The notes under the pieces were generated by a model, which did no database searches, was not told the DNA's origin, and saw only the letters and a list, made by a program, of their open reading frames with translations. A stretch of DNA of 62,824 nucleotides from an uncultured Acetatifactor sp. GTDB taxonomy: Bacteria > Bacillota > Clostridia > Lachnospirales > Lachnospiraceae. Location: the NCBI GenBank assembly GCA_910589655.1, contig CAJUTJ010000049.1:1-62824 (forward strand), in the 5' to 3' direction. The first letter of the stretch is position 1. Every line of letters begins with the position of its first letter. The position numbers and the translations under genes are program-made. Below are positions 1-8,016 of this stretch, one piece after another.

Positions 1-2
1 AA

Positions 3-79
3 TGTGGATAACTTTCTGATAAATAAAGCAGACAGAAAAACTATAAACATCATTTTTCTGTCTGCTTTATTTATCCACA
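3..79. terminator. Long perfect hairpin flanked by two DnaA boxes
   Basis: Positions 18-40 and 53-75 are perfect 23-nt inverted repeats around a 12-nt loop. The inner arms end in A/T runs, so the structure could terminate transcription from either side. The outer ends hold two exact DnaA-box consensus 9-mers, TGTGGATAA (3-11) and TTATCCACA (71-79), in opposite orientation. The gene to the left lies outside the window. Terminator function is inferred from the fold; DnaA binding is inferred from the consensus. Confidence 0.6.
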
Positions 80-249
80 TATAAAAAATTTAAATTTCGT
101 CACTTTTCACAATCGTCAAATGTGGGGAGTGAACAGTAACAATTTTTCAGATACTTTTTGTGTATTTGTTCTAAGAGTTCTTAAATTGTATTCTTTTTTT
201 GCCGTCATTTTTTACATTTTTTAACTTTTTACTTGTCGTAATACCTGTT

Positions 250-340
250 GTTGCTGTTCACCCGCGGCCGGCAACACATGCACAGAAGCCGCAAAAAGTG
301 CGTGAAAGCGCCTCGCGACGGCGTGGGTGCGAAAAGCAAC
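250..340 (+). repeat. Shortened copy of the GTTAC MITE-like repeat
   Basis: This is a 91-bp internally deleted copy of the 133/154-bp family described under 25914-26046. It keeps the left end (GTTGCTGTTCAC), the segment ATGCACAGAAGCCGCAAAA and the right end (GCGAAAAGCAAC). The flanking 8-mers (242-249 and 341-348) match at only 5 of 8 positions, so this looks like an old insertion. Another loose right-end fragment (AGTGAACAGTAAC) lies near 128-140. Together they fill most of the gap before murC. Confidence 0.7.
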
Positions 341-374
341 TGCTTGTCCTTTTTCTATTTAAATGTTTTTTTAT

Positions 375-403
375 TTGTTTTTTATGCTTGTTATGTCTAT
401 AAT
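375..403 (+). promoter_or_regulatory. Candidate sigma-A promoter of murC
   Basis: TTGTTT (375-380), a 17-nt spacer and TATAAT (398-403) lie 47 nt before the murC start in very AT-rich DNA. The -10 box is perfect and the -35 is weak. The promoter sits just downstream of the degraded repeat at 250-340. Confidence 0.5.
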
Positions 404-449
404 ATAATAAAAGATATTACTACTATAAAGTAAGGAAGTGTGATTCATT

Positions 450-1829
450 ATGTATCAAATAAACTTTTCACAGCCCTCCTCCGTCTATTTTGCAGGTATC
501 GGCGGAATCAGCATGAGCGGGCTTGCCGAAATTCTGGCCGATGCCGGTTTTACCGTTTCCGGTTCGGACCGTTCCCGCAGCGCCCTGACGGAGATGCTGG
601 AGGCAAAGGGGATTACCGTATTTTATGGACAAAGAGCGGAAAATATTACAAGCTCTGTGGATTGTGTGGTATTTACCAGCGCCATCGGCAAAGATAATCC
701 GGAATATATTGCCGCCCACGAAAAAAACATTCCCTGTCTGACCAGAGCGGAGCTTCTGGGGCAGATTATGAAGAATTATGATATCCCCATTGCCGTCAGC
801 GGCACTCACGGCAAGACTACCACATCCTCCATGCTCAGCGAGATCCTTCTGCATGCAAAGCTGGATCCCACTCTGTCCATCGGCGGCATTTTAAAGACAA
901 TCGGCGGAAATATCCGGGTAGGGAAATCGGAGTATTTTGTCACCGAAGCCTGCGAATATACAAACAGCTTTTTGAGCTTTTTCCCTAAAATCGGAATTAT
1001 ACTTAATATAGAGGAAGATCACCTTGACTTTTTCAAAGATCTTGCGGATATCCGCCGTTCGTTCCGTAAATTTGCCGAGCTCCTTCCGGAGGACGGCTGC
1101 CTTGTGATCAATGCGGATATTGCCGACTGCCAAGAGATCACGCAGGGGCTGGCCTGCCGGGTGATAACTTTCGGTTCCGGCCCGAATGCCGACTATTACC
1201 CTTCCGACGTGACTTATGACGAAAACGGAAACCCCGGCTTTATCCTCCACAGTGCAAACGGCTCCTGCACACAGGCCGCCTTACGGGTTCCCGGCTACCA
1301 CAATATTTTAAACGCTCTAGCCGCGGCCGCCGTGGCAGACCTGCTCTCCATAGACATCGGACAGACGGTTCAGGCTCTTCATGGCTTTACGGGCACGGAC
1401 AGAAGATTTGAGTACAAAGGCTCCGTCGGAGGCATCACCGTTATTGACGATTACTCCCATCATCCTACGGAGATAACCGCAGCATTGCAGGCCGCCGCAC
1501 GCTATCCCCATAAAACGCTCTGGTGTGTGTTCCAGCCTCATACTTACAGCCGTACAAAGGCTTTTCTCAAGGAATTTGCCAAGGCTCTTACCTTGGCCGA
1601 CAAAGTTGTTTTGGCCGATATTTACGCCGCAAGGGAGACAGACACACTGGGAGTCAGTTCGGAAATGCTGCAAAAAGAAATACAGGCTTTAGGACAGGAA
1701 TGCTATTACTTTCCGTCTTTTGATGAAATTGAAAATTTTTTACTGGAAAATTGCCTAAAAGATGATTTGTTGATAACTATGGGAGCGGGCGATGTCGTAA
1801 AAATCGGTGAAACTCTCCTTGGATCCTAA
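450..1829 (+). CDS. murC: UDP-N-acetylmuramate--L-alanine ligase (MurC)
   Basis: Cytoplasmic ATP-dependent ligase that adds L-alanine to UDP-MurNAc, the first amino-acid step of the peptidoglycan stem peptide. The 459-residue length is normal for MurC. Visible landmarks are the N-terminal nucleotide fold GIGGISMSG followed by SGSD, the Mur-ligase P-loop GTHGKTTTSS near residue 118, the central NIEEDHLDFF segment and the C-terminal VFQPHTYSRT and MGAGD motifs. The start follows a GGAAG ribosome site. It is transcribed toward the primosome genes but separated from them by the DnaA-box cluster. Other mur genes are not nearby. Confidence 0.96.
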   Translation: MYQINFSQPSSVYFAGIGGISMSGLAEILADAGFTVSGSDRSRSALTEMLEAKGITVFYGQRAENITSSVDCVVFTSAIGKDNPEYIAAHEKNIPCLTRAELLGQIMKNYDIPIAVSGTHGKTTTSSMLSEILLHAKLDPTLSIGGILKTIGGNIRVGKSEYFVTEACEYTNSFLSFFPKIGIILNIEEDHLDFFKDLADIRRSFRKFAELLPEDGCLVINADIADCQEITQGLACRVITFGSGPNADYYPSDVTYDENGNPGFILHSANGSCTQAALRVPGYHNILNALAAAAVADLLSIDIGQTVQALHGFTGTDRRFEYKGSVGGITVIDDYSHHPTEITAALQAAARYPHKTLWCVFQPHTYSRTKAFLKEFAKALTLADKVVLADIYAARETDTLGVSSEMLQKEIQALGQECYYFPSFDEIENFLLENCLKDDLLITMGAGDVVKIGETLLGS

Positions 1830-1994
1830 TTTTCCACATTATCCACAGGGCGGAGGGAGAAACCGCCTTTTCCGGCCTGTGGATATTTTCATTTTGAGTG
1901 TGGATAATTCTCTTCCGTTTTCCGGCACATTCCCTTATCTCCCTGAGACTTGTCCACACTGTCCACACTATCCACATTCTTTGTCTTATCCAGT
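1830..1994. promoter_or_regulatory. DnaA-box cluster upstream of primosome genes
   Basis: This stretch holds at least seven 9-mers close to TTATCCACA. Exact matches are at 1839-1847 (forward) and 1899-1907 (reverse). One-mismatch copies are at 1830-1838, 1878-1886 (reverse), 1950-1958 and 1968-1976, and a two-mismatch copy is at 1959-1967. The last three lie head to tail with no gap, at 9-bp steps. The cluster ends about 170 bp before the DnaD-like gene; the rest of the gap is AT-rich with small hairpins. It may be a DnaA-controlled regulatory region or a DnaA-titrating cluster. I do not call it oriC because dnaA and dnaN are absent. Confidence 0.7.
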
Positions 1995-2165
1995 GTTTAC
2001 AAGGCTTTCCGGCAAAATTACTATTTCTTTTTAAGGAACCATATGCTATACTTTGGCTACTGTAAAAAAGTGCTACGAATGGCAAAAGTGCCACGAACGG
2101 CACTTCGAAGAATGCTTCGCATTCTTCCCGCAAAATTATAAAGCCCCAAGGAAAGGATAAACATT

Positions 2166-3446
2166 ATGGCGCCTTTAACAATTTATCGAGACAGTGATGT
2201 CAATTCCACTGTTGTATCCAATCTTTTTATCGACGAATATATGGGAGCGGCCAATGATGCCCAGTTAAAGGTGTATTTCTATCTTCTCCGCATGATGGCC
2301 GCACAGCTGGCTACCAGCGTATCCGATATTGCGGACAAGTTTAACCATACCGAAAAGGAAGTGGTACGCGCCTTGAAATACTGGGAGAAGCAGAACCTTC
2401 TGACTTTAAGCTTTGACGAGGATAAGAATTTGGTGGGCATCCATATCAAAGATCTCTCCACGGAACAGCTTTCCGGCAGAAGGACAAAGCCTGCCGCTAC
2501 TTTTGTGCCCACTTCCACCATGCCTTCCGCAGAGATGCCGGCTTCCGTATATCCTATGGAAACGGTCTTGGGAGATACGGCGGGGACTGTCTATCCCTCA
2601 GACATATCCTCAAAGGATACGGTGGAGCTTTCCCGTTCCTTCAGTTCGTCCCCGGGAAGCTCCTCGGAAATTATATATGCCGCGGACGCGGCGGCGGAAC
2701 CGGCGCCCTCCTTAAAAATGCCCGCGTCCCTGTCTCCCGCAGAAACAGACGGCATATCCGTCTATGAAAAACCCGTTTATTCCGCAGACCAGCTCCGGGA
2801 GTTCCGGAACCGTCAGGAGACCGCACAGTTATTGTTCATCGCGGAATCTTACATCGGAAAGCCCTTGACTCCCTCGGAGGTGAAGTCCATCCTCTTCTTT
2901 ACGGACACTCTTCATTTTTCCGACGATCTGATTGATTATCTGATTCAATATTGCGTGGAAAAGGGCAAAAAGAATTTCCGGTATATCGAAAAAGTTGCCG
3001 TCAGCTGGGCAGAGGAAGGCATTGTCACTCCCGAACAGGCACAGGCCGCTTCCGCAGGTTATGACAAAAGAGTCTATTCCATCATGAAGGCTCTCGGGAA
3101 AAACAGCGTCCCTACAAACACGGAACTAAACTTCATCAACCGATGGACCACGGATTATGCCTTTAACACCGATATTATTTTCGAGGCATGTCAGCGCACG
3201 GTTCTAAACACCGATAAGAATCGTTTTCAATATGCCGACAGAATGCTTTCCATGTGGAAGGAACAAAATGTCCGTAACACTGCGGATATAGCCAAGCTGG
3301 ACGAATCTTACCGCAAAAGCAAAAAGGACGGCGGACGGACGGCGGAAACCGGCGTCTCAGCCCGTAAACCGGTAAACCGCTTTAATCAGTTTACTCAAAA
3401 TACATATGATTTCGATGCCTTGGAAAAAAAGCTGTTAAGCAACTGA
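2166..3446 (+). CDS. DnaD-domain primosome protein
   Basis: Predicted DNA-remodelling protein of the DnaD/DnaB2 family, which helps load the replicative helicase in Bacillota. Residues 1-105 form a winged-helix-like domain (AQLKVYFYLLRMM, then SVSDIADKFNHTEKEVVRAL). Residues 110-205 are a Ser/Pro/Ala-rich, probably disordered linker. Residues 210-375 hold two DnaD-type helical modules, one with KNFRYIEKVAVSWAEEGI and one with RFQYADRMLSMWKEQNV, the typical YxxxxxxxW signature. The start has AAGGAAAGGA upstream. It is followed 70 nt later by the helicase loader, which forms a plausible primosome operon under the DnaA-box region. Confidence 0.88.
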   Translation: MAPLTIYRDSDVNSTVVSNLFIDEYMGAANDAQLKVYFYLLRMMAAQLATSVSDIADKFNHTEKEVVRALKYWEKQNLLTLSFDEDKNLVGIHIKDLSTEQLSGRRTKPAATFVPTSTMPSAEMPASVYPMETVLGDTAGTVYPSDISSKDTVELSRSFSSSPGSSSEIIYAADAAAEPAPSLKMPASLSPAETDGISVYEKPVYSADQLREFRNRQETAQLLFIAESYIGKPLTPSEVKSILFFTDTLHFSDDLIDYLIQYCVEKGKKNFRYIEKVAVSWAEEGIVTPEQAQAASAGYDKRVYSIMKALGKNSVPTNTELNFINRWTTDYAFNTDIIFEACQRTVLNTDKNRFQYADRMLSMWKEQNVRNTADIAKLDESYRKSKKDGGRTAETGVSARKPVNRFNQFTQNTYDFDALEKKLLSN

Positions 3447-3516
3447 CCACAGCAGAAATTTCCTAAAATGATACAGAAACCGCCACCCGTGAATCTCCTA
3501 ACGGAAAGGAATCCCC

Positions 3517-4485
3517 ATGGCACTTACCAATTCTCAGTATGAAGCAATTATGAGGGGCTATGAGCGCACTCAAGACACCAACCGCTCTCTTCTGGCCTCC
3601 AGACAGGAAAAAGTTTACCGCGAGCTCTCCGGCTATGAGGAACTGGCCGATTCCGTCAGTACTCTTTCCGTTGCCGCGGCTAAAATGGTGCTGTCGGGAG
3701 ATGACGGCGCATTGTCCCGCCTGCGGGATTCCCTGAAAGAAATTTCCCGCAAACAAAAAGAACTTCTCGTGGGTGCCGGATATCCCGAAAATTATCTGGA
3801 GCCGGTTTATGATTGTCCTGACTGTCAAGATACCGGCTACACAGACGGCTCCGGCGGACGAAAAGAGAAATGTCATTGTTTCCGACAGCAGGAAATCTCC
3901 GTTTTATATGACCAGTCCAATATCCGGGAGACGATTTCAAGAGAAAATTTCTCGACTCTCTCCTATGATTACCATAAGGGAGAAGATCTGATTCCGTTCA
4001 AAGCCGCTGTCTCCGCAAGTCTTAATTTTGTACAAAAGTTCAAAGAGGACTACCATAATCTATTTTTTTATGGTACAGTAGGTACTGGTAAAAGCTTTTT
4101 ATCGGGCTGTATTGCCAACGAGCTGATTAAACGAGGGTATTCCGTCATTTATTTCAGCGCCCTGAACCTTTTTGAATGTCTGGCATATTACAGCTTCGAC
4201 TCCAAGGAAAAAGCTAAGCTCCACAGCTTTTATGAAGACATTTATGGCTGCGATTTGTTGGTCATTGATGATCTGGGCACGGAAACCACCAATGCCTTCA
4301 TCAATTCTCAATTGTTCGCCTGTATCAATGAGCGGCAGCTGAGAAGAAATGCAACCGTTATCTCCACGAACCTGAATCTGGAAGAACTTCAGGAACGCTA
4401 TTCCGACCGCATTTTTTCCCGGCTTACCAGCAGCTTTACTTTTTGTAAACTAACCGGTGCAGACATACGCATTTCTATGTTATAG
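3517..4485 (+). CDS. DnaC/DnaI-type helicase loader ATPase
   Basis: AAA+ ATPase of the DnaC/DnaI/IstB class, expected to load the DnaB helicase at origins or restart sites. The Walker A motif is GTVGTGKS, Walker B is LLVIDDLGTE, and the sensor region reads ATVISTNLNLEEL followed by the arginine-finger-like YSDRIFSRL. The N-terminal part has a Cys cluster (CPDCQDTGY ... KCHC), the zinc-binding feature of DnaI-like loaders. The 322-residue length fits. The DnaD-like gene directly upstream argues for a chromosomal loader rather than an IS21 IstB. No IstA or IS ends are present. Confidence 0.9.
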   Translation: MALTNSQYEAIMRGYERTQDTNRSLLASRQEKVYRELSGYEELADSVSTLSVAAAKMVLSGDDGALSRLRDSLKEISRKQKELLVGAGYPENYLEPVYDCPDCQDTGYTDGSGGRKEKCHCFRQQEISVLYDQSNIRETISRENFSTLSYDYHKGEDLIPFKAAVSASLNFVQKFKEDYHNLFFYGTVGTGKSFLSGCIANELIKRGYSVIYFSALNLFECLAYYSFDSKEKAKLHSFYEDIYGCDLLVIDDLGTETTNAFINSQLFACINERQLRRNATVISTNLNLEELQERYSDRIFSRLTSSFTFCKLTGADIRISML

Positions 4486-4498
4486 CACTTTTACACTT

Positions 4499-4690
4499 CC
4501 AGTCATGCCGACGTAGTCGGCACAAACAATCAATGAATTGGTGCAAATCTGTAAGAATCGCTGAGGCGATTCTTCTAACTGCTTTAGCAGTTTGGGAAGA
4601 AGCTCTGCTTTGCAGAGCGTGAAATCACTTAGCGAGGTCTTTTCGAGCTTAGTGATATCCTTCACAATTTTGCCAGAAAGCGAGGACAAT
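4499..4690. repeat. Poly-hairpin repeat region (GCCG/CGGC family)
   Basis: The gap between the helicase loader and prs begins with the dispersed motif CATGCCGacgtagtCGGCAC, then ACAAACAATCAATGAA and GGTGCAA. It continues with a run of compact palindromes: AAGAATCGC/GCGATTCTT, ACTGC/GCAGT, GCTCTGC/GCAGAGC and ATCACTTAGC/GCTTAGTGAT. Related units occur at 7371, 20521, 48209 and 48381. No ORF is convincing here. It could be a structured RNA in the mRNA between the two genes, or a mobile repeat. Confidence 0.65.
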
Positions 4691-4694
4691 TTTT

Positions 4695-5879
4695 ATGGGC
4701 AACCGAGAAGAAAAAAGAAACTTGGAAACAATTCCCGTTGGTTCTCTTGGAATCATTTCACTGGAGGGCTGCAAGCCTCTGGGGGAACAAGTTGACAAAT
4801 TTCTTGTAAAATGGAGGGCAGAGCGGGAGAGCGAACACAAGGAATCCCTTGCTTTCTCCGGCTATCAGAGAGAGTCTTACCTTTTGAACGCCAAGGTTCC
4901 CCGTTTTGGCTCCGGCGAAGCAAAAGGTATGATTCTGGAGTCCGTAAGAGGCACAGACCTGTATCTGTTGGTGGATGTTTGCAACTATTCCTTGACTTAC
5001 TCTCTGTGCGGACATGAAAACCATATGTCTCCGGATGATCATTATCAAGATTTAAAACGAATTATCGCGGCTGTAGGCGGCAAGGCGCGCCGCATCACGG
5101 TAATTATGCCTTTCCTCTATGAGAGCCGCCAGCATAAGAGAACCTCAAGGGAATCTCTGGACTGTGCATTGGCGCTTCAGGAGCTGGTGCGGATGGGCGT
5201 TGACAATATCATCACTTTCGATGCCCACGATCCCCGTGTCCAAAATGCCATCCCTCTCCACGGCTTTGAGACGGTACAGCCCGCTTATCAGTTTATCAAA
5301 GGACTGCTCCGCAATGTGAAAGATTTAAAGCTTGACTCCGGCCATATGATGGTAATCAGCCCTGACGAAGGCGGTATGAGCCGGGCAATCTACATTGCCA
5401 ATGTACTTGGACTGGATATGGGTATGTTCTACAAACGCCGCGACTATACCACCATTATAAACGGCCACAATCCTATTGTTGCCCATGAGTTTCTCGGCAC
5501 CAGTGTAGAAGGCAAGGATATGATTATCATTGATGATATGATTTCTTCCGGAGAGAGCGTTCTGGAAGTTGCCGCTGCCCTGAAAGCACGAAAAGCCAAC
5601 AAAATCTTCGTCTTTTCCACCTTCGGGCTGTTCACCAACGGGCTGGATAAGTTTGATAAGGCTTATGAGAACGGCATTATCAACAAAGTTTTGACTACCA
5701 ACCTGATTTACCAGACCCCCGATCTGTTGGAACGCGAATGGTATGTCAACTGCAATATGAGCAAATACATTGCATACATTATTGATACTTTAAATCACGA
5801 TTCTTCTATCAGCGATTTGCTGAATCCCAATGAGCGAATTCAAAGCATACTTGCAAAATACAGAAACGGTGAGCTGTAA
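4695..5879 (+). CDS. prs: Ribose-phosphate pyrophosphokinase, divergent long form (Prs)
   Basis: Makes PRPP from ribose 5-phosphate and ATP for nucleotide, His and Trp synthesis. The catalytic region YESRQHKRTSRESLDCALA corresponds to the canonical ARQDRKxxxREP loop but is altered. NIITFDAHDPRVQ matches the metal-binding DLHxxQ region. The PRPP-binding loop IIIDDMISSGESV is intact, and VISPDEGGMSRA matches the conserved flag region. At 394 residues it is roughly 80 longer than classical Prs, with extra sequence at the N-terminus. It is the last gene of the rightward block, about 210 nt after the helicase loader. Confidence 0.88.
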   Translation: MGNREEKRNLETIPVGSLGIISLEGCKPLGEQVDKFLVKWRAERESEHKESLAFSGYQRESYLLNAKVPRFGSGEAKGMILESVRGTDLYLLVDVCNYSLTYSLCGHENHMSPDDHYQDLKRIIAAVGGKARRITVIMPFLYESRQHKRTSRESLDCALALQELVRMGVDNIITFDAHDPRVQNAIPLHGFETVQPAYQFIKGLLRNVKDLKLDSGHMMVISPDEGGMSRAIYIANVLGLDMGMFYKRRDYTTIINGHNPIVAHEFLGTSVEGKDMIIIDDMISSGESVLEVAAALKARKANKIFVFSTFGLFTNGLDKFDKAYENGIINKVLTTNLIYQTPDLLEREWYVNCNMSKYIAYIIDTLNHDSSISDLLNPNERIQSILAKYRNGEL

Positions 5880-5929
5880 GCCCACCGTTTCCGTTTCCCA
5901 TTATTCCGCCTGTTCCTTTGCACCTTCAA

Positions 5930-5953
5930 ACATGCCGCCATTGGCGGCACATA
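5930..5953. repeat. Partial copy of the GCCG/CGGC hairpin repeat
   Basis: ACATGCCGccattGGCGGCACA matches the stem of the dispersed repeat but lacks the ACAAACAATCAATGAA tail. It lies between the convergent ends of prs and the GH140-like gene, where the stem-loop could serve both transcripts. Confidence 0.45.
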
Positions 5954-6015
5954 TACATGTTGAGATTATAAGCAGAACTCTCAAAGGGGTGCACATGAAA
6001 ATCAATCACTTTCAT

Positions 6016-7311
6016 TTATATCCTCCTTAAAACCAAGACCCAGTCGTTGGCTTTATCTTTTCTTGCTACGGGGCTGGCCAGCCATTTCTCCGTGCCTTGA
6101 AGCGTGTCTATATAACTATACGTTCCGTCCTGAGGGTTCATCCAGTAGGCCTCCATGGGGCGGTCCATATACTCTTTTAAGTCCAGCAGGAATTGATCTC
6201 CGCTGTAATCATAGCAGAGGACATAATCTTTTCCGGCAAAAACGGAGATTCTGTGGTATCTTTCCTTCTGTCCGTACAGCAGCATCTTGTCACATGGTCT
6301 GCCGTTCACAAAATCCACGCTTTCCATCAATTGTTTTAAATGCCTCATCTGTGCCGCTCCGGGATGGTGCATGGCATCCTTCCAGCTCTCCCGGACCCCA
6401 TAGACTCCCTTTCCTTCCGCTTCCTCATAAAACTGCATAATTGCATTGCTTCCGTAGGTGTGGCCTGCGGCGCCGGCAAATACGGACCAGTAGGCATACC
6501 TGCGCACATCCCACTCCTCCCAATAAGGGTTTCTGGGATTATGCAGGCCTTGGGGTATCCCCTCGTAGGAAGGTTCGGCATCCAATGTAGGTTTTATCAC
6601 TTTATGACTGTGATCCCTCTCCACATACTTCCAGCTATCTTCTCCGAAGAAAGTTTCCTTTCCGGCATTATCGTCCCATTCACCCAAGGAAGCCTGATCG
6701 TATCTCCTGTGCCCCGATTGGAACATATTAAAGTCAAGCCAGCTCTCGTCGTGGAACCAGAGGGAAGAGGACGTGCGCCCGAAGGGATGGTAGGTCACAA
6801 GCCGCTCCGGATTCCAGCTTTTTAAAATCTCCGCCTCCATCGGATATACTTCCGCACCGGCATCTCCTCTCACGTCTCCGCCCAGAATCCAGATAATATT
6901 GCTCCGTCCCTGAAATCGTTTTCCCAGAAATCCGGCATACCGGGCAATATTTTCCCCGTTCAGTATACCGTCCTTTACCAAGGATCCCCATGACGGCAGC
7001 AGTCCCAAATACAGCCCCATCTCCTCCGCCATGTCCAAAATATCCTCCACAAACTGCCAATAGGCTTCTTCGGTCACATTTTTGATGCCGGGAGCCAGAG
7101 AGCAGCCGCTTTCCGACACACCGGGCAACGTGTGCACCAGAACTGTCTGAATCACGTTGTAGCCTTTCTCCGCGCGGTTTCTGAGATAGGTTCTCGTCTC
7201 ATCCTTGTCCAGCTTCTGCAGCATCAGCCAAGCCGTGTCTCCCAGCCAGAAAAAGGGGGCGTCCCCCTGCATCAGATATCTTCCGTTTTCACTTACATGT
7301 AAATTTTCCAT
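6016..7311 (-). CDS. DUF4038 / GH140-like glycoside hydrolase
   Basis: Predicted cytoplasmic TIM-barrel hydrolase of the DUF4038 plus C-terminal collagen-binding-like domain family, which includes GH140 apiosidases. The N-terminal motif FFWLGDTAWLM, the following RGYNVIQTVL-like strand, and WFHDESWLDFNMFQSGHRR are typical. PTLDAEPSYEGIP probably carries an active-site acid. The C-terminal segment after residue 340 is a beta-sandwich. I chose the ATG at 7311 (MENLHVSENG, preceded by AAAGGGG); an in-frame extension to 7395 would read through a hairpin repeat. No signal peptide and no carbohydrate cluster around it, so the substrate is unknown. Confidence 0.8.
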   Translation of the reverse strand: MENLHVSENGRYLMQGDAPFFWLGDTAWLMLQKLDKDETRTYLRNRAEKGYNVIQTVLVHTLPGVSESGCSLAPGIKNVTEEAYWQFVEDILDMAEEMGLYLGLLPSWGSLVKDGILNGENIARYAGFLGKRFQGRSNIIWILGGDVRGDAGAEVYPMEAEILKSWNPERLVTYHPFGRTSSSLWFHDESWLDFNMFQSGHRRYDQASLGEWDDNAGKETFFGEDSWKYVERDHSHKVIKPTLDAEPSYEGIPQGLHNPRNPYWEEWDVRRYAYWSVFAGAAGHTYGSNAIMQFYEEAEGKGVYGVRESWKDAMHHPGAAQMRHLKQLMESVDFVNGRPCDKMLLYGQKERYHRISVFAGKDYVLCYDYSGDQFLLDLKEYMDRPMEAYWMNPQDGTYSYIDTLQGTEKWLASPVARKDKANDWVLVLRRI

Positions 7312-7370
7312 ACTTATACCCCTTTGCCTGCTTCGCGCATACCAAAGTACCTTTCCCCCAAATTTCCGAA

Positions 7371-7403
7371 CATGCCGCATCCGCGGCACAAACAATCAAT
7401 GAA
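7371..7403. repeat. GCCG/CGGC hairpin repeat with conserved tail
   Basis: CATGCCGcatcCGCGGCAC is followed by ACAAACAATCAATGAA, identical in the tail to the copies at 4503 and 48209. It sits about 60 bp upstream of the start of the leftward GH140-like gene, so it would lie in its promoter or 5' leader. In the reverse direction the motif can be read as codons, which creates a false N-terminal extension of that gene. Confidence 0.65.
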
Positions 7404-7545
7404 CCGCCGTAAATCCGGCCACAGCTCCTGCCGGAAACGCTCCTGTTCAAAGAATCTGCCGTGATCTATAACAGGTGTACTATAATAATCATAGCAAAAA
7501 AATATGGGGATGCAAACATTTTTCTCACTTATGAGTCGATGTTCT

Positions 7546-7699
7546 GTCACTGTTCACTCCGTGACCAGTAACGCATGCACAGAAACCGCAAGACAGCGGT
7601 TTCGCGCACGGTGTCCAAGCGATTATTCTAATCGCTTTGGTTTGATCACGCAAAAAACGCGTGAAAGCACCTCGCGGCGGCGTGAGTGTGAAAAGTAAC
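7546..7699 (+). repeat. MITE-like repeat, 154-bp form
   Basis: Full-length copy of the long form, starting GTCACTGTTCAC and ending GTGAAAAGTAAC. The flanking 8-mers GATGTTCT (7538-7545) and GATATTCT (7700-7707) match at 7 of 8 positions, as expected for an ageing target-site duplication. Compared with the 133-bp form it has an extra hairpin, AAGCGATTA/TAATCGCTT (7617-7637). It lies between the divergent GH140-like gene and bioY; the DNA between it and the bioY promoter (7708-7831) shows nothing else. Confidence 0.85.
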
Positions 7700-7831
7700 G
7701 ATATTCTTTCCACCGCCTGTTTCCATCCGCCTCTCCAACTGAGTCTGTTTTCAAACACGCTGTAGTAATACCAAAATCTCGACCAGTATTACCAATCGCA
7801 AATCCAAATGTAATCTTTCTTTAAAACGAAC

Positions 7832-7922
7832 AATGTAAACCAGACATTATTTTAGTTGACATTATATTCATAATCCTATATACTTCATAATTGTAAACCA
7901 TTTTGATAACAAGTTTACTAAT
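7832..7922 (+). promoter_or_regulatory. bioY promoter with two BirA-like operators
   Basis: The promoter is TTGACA (7856-7861), a 17-nt spacer and TATACT (7879-7884). Two imperfect palindromes of identical geometry overlap it: AATGTAAACC-N13-GTTGACATT (7832-7863), covering the -35 box, and ATTGTAAACC-N13-GTTTACTAAT (7890-7922), at the expected start of transcription. Their half-sites resemble the BirA biotin operator (TTGTTAACC-N15-GGTTAACAA). The placement suits biotin-dependent repression of bioY. The 5' leader that follows has a small hairpin (AGAGTGC/GCGCTCT near 7927-7943). Confidence 0.65.
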
Positions 7923-8016
7923 AAAAAGAGTGCTTTGCGCTCTTGCGAGACTTGCTTTGCAGACTCGTAATTTCACAAAGAAAAAATCCCCGTAAAGCGG
8001 GCAAGGAGGTAGCTTC

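Noticed and set aside
1830..1994. Chromosomal origin oriC
   Set aside because: DnaA boxes are dense, but dnaA, dnaN, recF and an obvious AT-rich unwinding element are not adjacent; kept as a DnaA-box cluster instead.
3517..4485. IS21 helper protein IstB
   Set aside because: The ATPase family overlaps with IstB, but there is no istA, no IS ends, and a DnaD-like gene is directly upstream; a replication loader fits better.
7312..7395. 28-residue N-terminal extension of the GH140-like protein
   Set aside because: The extension is encoded by the GCCG/CGGC hairpin repeat, and a better ribosome site precedes the inner ATG at 7311.
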